Part shown: positions 55,637-64,000 of the stretch, piece by piece | Layout: every line of letters begins with the position of its first letter | Position numbering within the stretch: position 1 is the first letter of the stretch | Source of the DNA: Heliocidaris erythrogramma | Lineage: Eukaryota; Echinodermata; Echinoidea; Camarodonta; Echinometridae | Assembly: GCA_025617745.1 (NCBI GenBank) | Contig: CM046861.1 | Location: forward strand, 18,821,563 to 18,885,562 | Length of the DNA: 64,000 bases | Direction of reading: 5' to 3' | Notes under the pieces: model-generated | The model's database searches: none | Told to the model about the DNA's origin: nothing | What the model saw: the letters and a program-made list of their open reading frames with translations, nothing else | Position numbers and translations under genes: made by a program

Positions 55637-55811
55637 TGTGGTGTATTTGCATAATGATATGCCTCTGTGGTGTATTTGCATAATGATATGCCTCTTGTAA
55701 TTGGTACATGTACGCATGCGCGGTGGCACGTATAGCGCGCAATAAACACATGTGAACTGGTAGAACTTATGTCTTGGTTTACTTTGTCAGTGCCCCTCCA
55801 AATATCCTACA
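55637..55811 (+). repeat. Right LTR of the Gypsy element
   Basis: Same length and ends as the left LTR; differs by a few substitutions. Confidence 0.9.
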
Positions 55812-58722
55812 ATTACAAAATAATTTTGTCCATTTTCATTTTGTAACGAAATCATTCTGTTACAAAATAGTAAGGACGAAATGATTTTGTCTATGTCGTT
55901 TTGTAACAAAACTATTCTGTTACAAAACTGACAGGACAAAATAATTTTGTCCATTCTGTTTTGTAACAAAATCATTCTGTTACAAAATTGACAGGACAAA
56001 ATAATTTTGTCCAATCTATTTTGTAACAAAATCATTCTGTTACAAAATTGACATGACAAAATAATTTTGTCCATTTCATTCTGTAACCAAATTATAGCTG
56101 TTACAAAATGGACAGGACAAAATGATTTTGTTCATTTTCATTTTGTAACAGAATCATTCTGTTACAAAATTGAAAGGACAAAATGATTTGTTCTTTTTCC
56201 ATTTGTAACAGAATCATTCTGTTACAAAATTGAAAGGACAAAATGATTTTGTTAATTCTATTTTGTAACAGAATGAATTCTGTTACAAAATGAAAATGGA
56301 CAAAACCATTCGGTCCTGGTCCTGTGCGTACGGAATGAATTCTGTTACAAAATGAAAATGGACAAAATGATTTTGTTAATTCTATTTTGTTAACAGAATT
56401 CATTCTGTTACAAAATGAAAATGGACAAAACCATTCGGTCCTGGTCCTGTGCGTACGGAATGAATTCTGTTACAAAATGAAAATGGACAAAATGATTTTG
56501 TTAATTCTATATTGTAACAGAATGAATTCTGTTACAAAATGAAAATGGACAAAACCATTCGGTCCTGGTCCTGTGCGTACGGAATGAATTCTGTTACAAA
56601 ATGAAAATGGACAAAATGATTTTGTCAATTCTATTTTGTAACAGAATGAATTCTGTTACAAAATGAAAATGGACAAAACCATTCGGTCCTGGTCCTGTGC
56701 GTACGGAATGAATTCTGTTACAAAATGAAAGGACAAAATGATTTTGTTAATTCTATTTTGTAACAGAATGAATTCTGTTACAAAATGAAAATGGACAAAA
56801 CCATTCGGTCCTGGTCCTGTGCGTACGGAATGAATTCTGTTACAAAATAAAATTGGACAAAATGATTTTGTTAATTCTATTTTGTAACAGAATGAATTCT
56901 GTTACAAAATGAAAATGGACAAAACCATTCGGTCCTGGTCCTGTGCGTACGGAATGAATTCTGTTACAAAATGAAAATGGACAAAACCATTCGGTCCTGG
57001 TCCTGTGCGTACGGAATGAATTCTGTTACAAAATGAAAATGGACAAAATGATTTTGTCAATTCTATTTTGTCACAGAATGAATTCTGTTACAAAATGAAA
57101 ATGGACAAAACCATTCGGTCCTGGTCCTGTGCGTACGGAATGAATTCTGTTACAAAATGAAAATGGACAAAATGAAAGGACAAAATGATTTTGTTAATTC
57201 TATTTTGTAACAGAATGAATTCTGTTACAAAATGAAAATGGACAAAACCATTCGGTCCTGGTCCTGTGCGTACGGAATGAATTCTGTTACAAAATAAAAT
57301 TGGACAAAATGATTTTGTTAATTCTATTTTGTAACAGAATGAATTCTGTTACAAAATGAAAATGGACAAAACCATTCGGTCCTGGTCCTGTGCGTACGGA
57401 ATGAATTCTGTTACAAAATGAAAATGGACAAAATGATTTTGTTAATTCTATTTTGTTAACAGAATTCATTCTGTTACAAAATGAAAATGGACAAAACCAT
57501 TCCGTCCTGGTCCTGTGCGTACGGAATGAATTCTGTTACAAAATGAAAATGGACAAAATGATTTTGTTAATTCTATATTGTAACAGAATGAATTCTGTTA
57601 CAAAATGAAAATGGACAAAACCATTCGGTCCTGGTCCTGTGCGTACGGAATGAATTCTGTTACAAAATGAAAATGGACAAAATGATTTTGTCAATTCTAT
57701 TTTGTAACAGAATGAATTCTGTTACAAAATGAAAATGGACAAAACCATTCGGTCCTGGTCCTGTGCGTACGGAATGAATTCTGTTACAAAATGAAAGGAC
57801 AAAATGATTTTGTTAATTCTATTTTGTAACAGAATGAATTCTGTTACAAAATGAAAATGGACAAAACCATTCGGTCCTGGTCCTGTGCGTACGGAATGAA
57901 TTCTGTTACAAAATAAAATTGGACAAAATGATTTTGTTAATTCTATTTTGTAACAGAATGAATTCTGTTACAAAATGAAAATGGACAAAACCATTCGGTC
58001 CTGGTCCTGTGCGTACGGAATGAATTCTGTTACAAAATGAAAATGGACAAAACCATTCGGTCCTGGTCCTGTGCGTACGGAATGAATTCTGTTACAAAAT
58101 GAAAATGGACAAAATGATTTTGTTAATTCTATTTTGTAACAGAATGAATTCTGTTACAAAATGAAAATGGACAAAACCATTCGGTCCTGGTCCTGTGCGT
58201 ACGGAATGAATTCTGTTACAAAATGAAAATGGACAAAATGAAAGGACAAAATGATTTTGTTAATTCTATTTTGTAACAGAATGAATTCTGTTACAAAATG
58301 AAAATGGACAAAACCATTCGGTCCTGGTCCTGTGCGTACGGAATGAATTCTGTTACAAAATAAAATTGGACAAAATGATTTTGTTAATTCTATTTTGTAA
58401 CAGAATGAATTCTGTTACAAAATGAAAATGGACAAAACCATTCGGTCCTGGTCCTGTGCGTACGGAATGAATTCTGTTACAAAATGAAAATGGACAAAAT
58501 GATTTTGTTAATTCTATTTTGTAACAGAATGAATTCTGTTACAAAATGAAAATGGACAAAATGATTTTGTCAATTCTGTTTTGTAACAGAATGAATTCTG
58601 TTACAAAATGAAAATGGACAAAACCATTCGGTCCTGGTCCTGTGCGTACGGAATGAATTCTGTTACAAAATAAAATTGGACAAAATCATTTTGTTAATTC
58701 TATTTTGTAACAGAATGATTTT
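55812..58722. repeat. Palindromic satellite of alternating 62-bp monomers with 1066-bp higher-order period
   Basis: Two monomers alternate, each starting GAATTCTGTTACAAAATGAA. Monomer X continues with ACCATTCGGTCCTGGTCCTG and TGCGTACGGAAT. Monomer Y continues with ATGATTTTGTTAATTCTATT and TTGTAACAGAAT. Rare variants recur 1066 bp apart: TTGTTAACAGAATTC (56388/57454), ATATTGTAACAG (56509/57575) and AATGAAAGGACAAAATG (57171/58237), which defines a higher-order repeat. 55812-56100 is an older section lacking monomer X. Short ORFs across it come from the repeat, not from genes. Confidence 0.85.
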
Positions 58723-60590
58723 GTTATACGGTCGTCGCGATCGATTTGGATCGATTCAGGTGCCCGTAAAATTTTCTGCCTCTTATTTGTGAAAATTCGG
58801 CTCCAGGGAGTCCGATTTATGTAAGCATGGCAGTACTTTCTAAATTGAACTTTGAACATATTTTTGTTTTTGTTTTTTGTTTGTTTGTTTGTTTTTGTTT
58901 GTTTGTTGTTTGTTGTTGTTGTTTTTTTGGGGGAGGGGGGATTGTTTCTTAGTTGAACTTATTTCTTTCTGTGCTATAGTTTCTTTTATGTGGGGGTTGA
59001 TGTTCGATGAGACAGGGTGAAGGGGAGGAATATGTAACTGTCTAATGTAAAAAAATAAAATTAAAAAAAGGAGGGCATTTCTGCCACTTCATATTTTAGG
59101 ACTCTTTATTTCAATTTAATTTATTTCTACCTTTTACTTATATCATGGAAGCATACTCTTAATTCGGTAAACTTCCTTTTGCGACAGCACACTTGGGTGG
59201 CTGTCGCATAAGTCATTAACAACTAAATTGACATGAATGGGGAAAATGGCCTTCATACCGTTAGAAACATGTCATTGTATATCGCCTCAAATATATTACT
59301 CATTCCCTTATGACAGACTAAACCGATCTGTAAACATCATTCGGGGGAGGGGAGGTGTAGGATATCACGTCACTTAGGAATATCGGTTGCCACGGTGTAA
59401 AGAAGGAGCCCTTTCCCCACAACCAAACTAACCAAAATTTCCTTCGAAAATATTTCCACTATGATATGGATACGTATATATTATAAGATATTACTCCCGT
59501 CTCCCCTCGCGCTGGGGGTGACGGGAGGGTAGTATAGGGAAAAGTCAATCCGTCGGTCCTCCCAAGACCCATAAGGGTGCCATAATCCCCCTGAAAAGAG
59601 AATTACCATAATTTTTTTCCCCTCATGTTTGCATCATTTACAAGGGACATACCGCTAATTATGCACGTTATGTTTTCATGGCCTTAAAGGGAAATTAACC
59701 TCAGCGTATGAATTAGCTTATTTTGAATGGTGTAGTATATGCCTCTTATTTGATACATGCAATTTCATGTAAAAACACAGGATATAGATATAAATCACTA
59801 TTTTCCAGCCAAGTTATCGTCTGCTAGCAATAATAAGGGGGCTGCCATTACTTTATGTGTACACGAACATATTTTTCATCCCAAGTAAAATTTCCTTCAT
59901 CGTTAACTTGTAATTGATTTTTAGAGGACAAATATATATTAGATAAAGTCACATATTCTGAAATGTAAGTTTAGTTTTATATATTTTTTAAAAGGTCTTA
60001 ATTTGTTCATAAAAAATATACTTCATAAAAAATATACGTCAAGGACGGAGAATTGACGTCAAGGACGGAGACAATCGTAACAATACCAAAACAAAGCGAG
60101 GAATCTGCTTTACAGGATGGCTATTAGAACTCATGGGTCGTCAATTATCTAGGCCCATGGCCAATAACAATCGTAATACAATCAGAACAAAGCGACGTAT
60201 CTGTTGTAAAGGTAAGCTATTATCAATGCATATGGTACCTAATGATCCGTGTCATGCACAAAATGGCAGCCTCCATGGAAAGACGTAGCAGACAATAGGT
60301 GCATCTAGAATATCACGTGGGGTTACTTGTCCTTTAATTTCTCTGAGTATTAAACCACATAAACATGGCAAGATCAAATCGCTCCCTAAATATCGGCGAT
60401 CGCGAGGGGACAATGAGATTCCTGCATGAGACCTTTTTCCTGGACGCGCTCAATTCACCACCCAAGAAATATTACTAATGATAATGATAATATAACTTTC
60501 AATCTTCATGAAATATTTTTAACTTGAACATGAATAATATAAAAAATGTTGGGGATAGGGACTGATGCAGTTCAGGCCCGTAACTTTTGC
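58723..60590. other. Gene-poor stretch
   Basis: A (GTTT)n/(GTT)n microsatellite at about 58860-58925 and a doubled ACGTCAAGGACGGAG block near 60036-60070. No gene recognised. Confidence 0.35.
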
Positions 60591-60634
60591 GGGGGGGGGG
60601 GGGGGGGGGGGGGGGGGAGGGGGGGGGGGGGGGG
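60591..60634 (+). repeat. 44-bp G tract with a single A
   Basis: G27, A at 60618, then G16. It would form stacked quadruplexes on plus, and a sequencing or assembly length error is likely here. Confidence 0.9.
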
Positions 60635-61335
60635 TCAACATTGGAAAAAGTGGACCTTTCTGAGGGAGCGAAGCGACTGAGTAGGGGTACCGGGTCGGGG
60701 CACCCCTACTATAAAGCTCATTCATAATACGTACGCTCACTCCCTCTACTCGGGTTTACGTTTACTAAAGTTTACGTGAAATGCGTTTTTGTTGCTCACA
60801 TTTTGTCCTATTGGATTATGGTCGAGACATTTGCAAACTTCTTTGATTTCATTTCTTGCCTCAATGCCTGTAAATGCAGTTGTTTGTATTTATTTCAAGG
60901 CCTATACTTATGTTACGATCTTACCCTTCTGTCTTGTTACGTAATAATTAGTTGCTCCTCATCAAGCTCAACCCACATACATTGTATAAATATGTGTTTT
61001 TTGTTGTTGTTTTTTTTTGTCAATTTAATTTCATTATCGAGGTGCATTCCATATTTTCTTTGTTTATATCCTTGGAGCATCGCTGCGGATGCCTGTTCGT
61101 ATTTTGCCTTTTGCATATGAAACAAGTTTTCAATATTATTGTATATACATGTACTGTTTGTCGTATAGCATCTTTAATGTTTGTATTTTTTGTGTTCGTC
61201 CTCCTGTGCTATCCTCTATTCCCTGCTCTAATCGCTTCGTTCACTTCTATCCTCAGGGTCTGAACTACGGTCACGGTCACGATCATGTTCGTTCCATTCA
61301 ATCCATAAGTACAATTATGCATATTTTATAAATTA
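60635..61335. other. Gene-poor stretch upstream of a LINE
   Basis: T-rich DNA with overlapping ORFs rich in Cys, Phe and Leu that have no domain pattern. Possibly the LINE 5' region. Confidence 0.3.
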
Positions 61336-63207
61336 ATGTCAAACTTAATTGATTTACCTTTTAATACAATTAGTAATGATGACGTTTTTGACACATTAAT
61401 AGATATTCATTCTTCCAGAGAAACACATGGCGATGGAAACTCTTATGAGGATAGTGTTTCAGTTGAATATAATTTATCTGCTACTGAATATGATTATAAT
61501 TTTGACCCTGATGACCCAGTCCAAAACCCGTCATGTATTTATGTGACTGCGAATCAGTTTAGTCGTCACATTAGCACAGTGACTAATGATAGTTTCTCAT
61601 TCATACACATGATTATTAGAAGTATTAATAAAAAGTTGAATAATTTGCAACTTCTTTTAGAGAGCGCCCTTGACCTGTCATTGGGCTTACGGAAACGTGG
61701 TTGTCTGATGATAGGTCCCGACTGTAAACCTCCCAGGCTATGACCTTGTTGTTAACAATAGGCAGCACAAAATTGGGGGTGGCGTTGGAGTTTATATACC
61801 GAAAAATTTTGATTATATCATTCATGAGCAACTTCGTTGCAAGAAATGATTCTGCCGAAACCCTTTTAATTGAATTGAAAATTCCCCAAGATAAAAACAT
61901 CTTGATTGGTGTTCTTTATAGACCGCCGAAATCAAGTTTAAATGATTTTTCAACTTATATTAATGAATTAATGATTTGTTGAAATGCAACTCTGATAACA
62001 CAGCCCAAGAATTTATTGAAACTCTCATGTCATGTTCTTTTTTATCCCTTATTTCGAAGCCAACTCGCGTTGCTGATCAATCTGCCTCCCTTATTGACAA
62101 TATTCTTCCCCTCCCTAAATCTGGCGTTATACTCACTGATATTTCTGATCATTATCCCATATTTGTATGCACGTCACTGAAACTAGTGGGTCAAAAGAAC
62201 ACGTTTTACCAAAAGACGTTTTTTTTTTACTCCAGAATGCTTGGAACGCCTACAAGAAGGTTTAAATAATGCCGATTGGTCCCCAGTATTTAATTCTTTG
62301 GATGTTGATATATCATATAATAATTTTGTTGCCATTATTGAATCAAACTTAGACACTTTCATTCCAATGCGAAACATAAAAAGTAATTACCCCAAAATAC
62401 CAAGATTGCCCTGGATATCAAAGTCAATATTAAGATCAATTAATAGGAAGAAAAAAAATGTTTTATAAATATAAAACCAAACCTACTGAAAAAAATTAAT
62501 CTAAATATGTTGCTTAGAATACGCTTACAAAAATTTTGAGAATACAATAGCGAAGCGAAACTATTATACCAAACAATTAATTATTTTTAAAAATTATATG
62601 AAAAATACGTGGAAAATAATAAAAAATGCTCTGAATACCTCAAAAAGAAAATGTATAATTTCAAAAGTCAAGCTATAATCTCTTGTATGATATAATGTAT
62701 AATTATTTTTCTTCGCTGGGGACTAATCTTGCCCAGGAAATACCCCCCGCTGATAAACACTTTACTGAGTTTTTAGGATTGCCCAATCCACACTCCATGC
62801 ATATTCTTTACCCCTGTCCATAATGATGAAGTAAGAGATATTGTTGGAGGTTTAAGTAACAATAAGAGTCCTGGTTTTGATGGGATTGGAAATTTCCTTT
62901 TAAAAAAGATAACAAACTGCATTTTGGATCCTTTTACTTTTATATTAAACTTGTCACTATCGTCCGGCATTGTGCCATCTAGTATGAAAATTGCAAAAGT
63001 GGTCCCAATATTTAAAAAAGGAGACAAAATTGATGTAACTAATTATAGACCCATTTCATTGTTGACTAGCTTTCTCCAAAATACTTGAAAAAATAATATA
63101 TTCTCGGAAATAATTTTTTTGCAACGTTGTAATATTATAGTTGACTCTCAGTTTGGGTTTCGTAAAAAACATAACACCACACACGCCTTGCTTTCATTTG
63201 TAGGCGT
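61336..63207 (+). pseudogene. Decayed CR1-like LINE: endonuclease and RT fragments
   Basis: Start region YDYNFDPDDPVQNPSCIYVT and FSFIHMIIRSINKKLNNLQL (endonuclease start). Then, across frame breaks, IGGGVGVYIPKNFDY, LIGVLYRPPKSSLNDF, SDHYPIF (end of endonuclease), NNKSPGFDGIGNFLLKK, VVPIFKKGDKIDVTNYRPIS and DSQFGFRKKHNTTHALLSF (RT fingers). The D-F-N segment of the endonuclease and the RT active site are missing. Several frameshifts and an internal deletion near 61980 make it non-functional. It ends abruptly at about 63207 where an unrelated block begins; the thumb reappears at 63620. Confidence 0.75.
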
Positions 63208-63619
63208 AGGATTCCAAATACTGCAAGCGAGCAAAGCTAGCGAGAGAAAAATAAAAATGTACTTTTAAATGGCAAAATTTTATTTCATTAGTCACCAATA
63301 GGTGAAATGTAAAGCTATATCTCCGGTCATCTAGCTGCCATATGCAGGTTTTAGGAAGTGAAGCGAACGGGGGGGGGGGGGGGGGGGCACTTTGCTGTTG
63401 TTCTTTTATAGAAAGGTAACCCTAATATCTGGGCGCCATTGCGATAGGGCAGTGACGTGCCGAAAATTGTCATAACATCCTATGGAAATATTCATGGACC
63501 TCGCTGCCTGAAACTATCTCATTTCTACGATTTGCGATCGAGCGAAGAAAAATGCACTTTAATTTGTTGTTGCTCATTTAAATATAAGAAAGTAAGGTAA
63601 CCCTAATTTCTGGGCGCCA
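63208..63619. mobile_element. Unrelated insertion inside the decayed LINE
   Basis: About 410 bp separating LINE fingers from LINE thumb. It contains AAGGTAACCCTAATWTCTGG and GCGCCAT twice (63414 and 63595 areas) and a G18 run at about 63370-63387. No coding; family not assigned. Confidence 0.4.
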
Positions 63620-63790
63620 TGTAATCTTCACTGGCTCCCTGTTAAACAACGTATTGTCTTTAAACTGCTGTTATTAGTATATAAATCACTCAACAATCAT
63701 GCCCCCACATATTTGTCTGACTGTTTGAAATTTTATGTCCCTGGCAAACGAACTAGATCATCTGAAGACCCACTAAAATTAACATATTTA
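63620..63790 (+). pseudogene. LINE RT thumb fragment
   Basis: Reads LHWLPVKQRIVFKLLLLVYK then LNNHAPTYLSDCL and VPGKRTRSSEDPL, the standard CR1-group C-terminal pattern. It is probably the continuation of the LINE at 61336, though RT palm sequence is lost. Confidence 0.65.
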
Positions 63791-64000
63791 AAGGGAAATC
63801 CAAACTTAATAGCAAGTTGCTTTGAAAGAAAGAGGAAAAATCAGAGAAGCAGATTGGTGAAAGTTTGAATGAAATCAGACAAGCATTAAGAAAGTTATGA
63901 AATTTTGAAAGTTGTAATCACTATACATATGGGAATTTCAAATTGGCCGAATATGTAATGTCACTGTGATGTAGCTGTGGACAACTCCTCCATTTGCTCC
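63791..64000. repeat. Dispersed repeat, open at the window edge
   Basis: Starts AAAGGGAAATCCAAACTTAA and contains AATCAGAGAAGCAGATTGGT and ATGAAATCAGACAAGCATTA. I associate this consensus with echinoderm intergenic DNA, from memory and unverified. Continues beyond the window. Confidence 0.45.

Larger units (their letters stand above)
50664..55811 (+). mobile_element. Ty3/Gypsy LTR retrotransposon with 175-bp LTRs
   Basis: LTRs of 175 bp (50664-50838, 55637-55811) start TGTGGT and end CCTACA. The primer-binding region begins just inside the left LTR (TTGGCGACGAGGACT at 50841). A purine-rich AAAAAGGGGGGAGCAG tract precedes the right LTR. Flanks AATAC/ATTAC are a 5-bp target duplication with one difference. 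The LTRs differ at very few sites (for example GGTATATT versus GGTGTATT), so insertion is recent. One gag-pol frame is nearly intact, with pol order PR-RT-RH-IN as in Ty3/Gypsy. Confidence 0.93.

Noticed and set aside
55787-57469. Minus-strand ORFs with repeated ILLQNRxxKIILSxQFCNRM peptides
   Set aside because: Direct translation of the satellite monomer; no start context or domain, and the frame is kept by repeat length only.
60519-60740. Minus-strand ORF with a long poly-Pro run
   Set aside because: Translation of the G tract; no other coding signal.
60776-61331. Cys/Phe/Leu-rich ORFs suggestive of a membrane protein
   Set aside because: T-rich sequence gives hydrophobic codons in every frame; no conserved pattern or start context.

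Overview
The window is eukaryotic DNA from a marine invertebrate, most likely an echinoderm (inference). The evidence is AT-rich intergenic sequence, spliceosomal signals, a CR1/L2-type LINE carrying a 2A peptide (a feature I know from sea urchin LINEs), three DIRS-type tyrosine-recombinase retrotransposons, a short-LTR Gypsy element, many MITEs and almost no host coding sequence. Host genes are limited to a probable terminal exon near 1005-1252, a candidate small CX9C exon near 4345 and two weak exon-like ORFs near 44.2-45.1 kb.

Layout. 1-4986: LINE scrap, host terminal exon and a long UTR-like stretch. 4987-21909: a four-level nest. A Tc1-like inverted-repeat element (arms at 4987-5233 and about 21690-21909) is split by DIRS element B (5234-21540). 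DIRS element A (5552-15650) sits in B's 5' region. A full-length 2A-bearing CR1/L2 LINE (11663-15598, minus strand) sits in A's right terminus. 21910-29468: AT-rich DNA with several MITEs and inverted-repeat elements. 29469-37797: DIRS element C, a close relative of A, with a MITE in its gag and a 1.45-kb array of tRNA-like units in its right terminus. 37798-46788: degenerate repeats, an L1/Tx1-like LINE, ORF fragments and a CR1-like tail. 46789-49755: a second, unrelated array of tRNA-like units. 50440-58722: a GTTACAAAAT-type palindromic satellite with a 1066-bp higher-order period, interrupted by a Gypsy element (50664-55811). 58723-64000: sparse DNA, a 44-bp G tract, a decayed LINE and a dispersed repeat.

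How the parts work. Each DIRS element is ordered gag, RT/RNase H, tyrosine recombinase (YR), then an internal complementary region that matches the joined element ends. This is the layout expected for replication through a circle and YR-mediated integration. RT stop and YR start overlap as TAATG in all three copies. Every copy is broken in at least one gene.

The two most unusual observations are as follows. First, two sequence-unrelated arrays of tRNA-like, Pol III-type units (261-bp and 290-bp periods) share one architecture: head-to-head blocks, outward-facing tRNA-like genes, outer ends offset by about 27 nt, and 12-bp and 14-16-bp target-site duplications. They look like members of an undescribed class of mobile tRNA-concatemer. 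Second, a roughly 190-bp terminal segment of the DIRS elements lies between long inverted repeats and is in opposite orientation in B compared with A and C, which suggests an invertible cassette. All calls come from reading the sequence; no database search was run.
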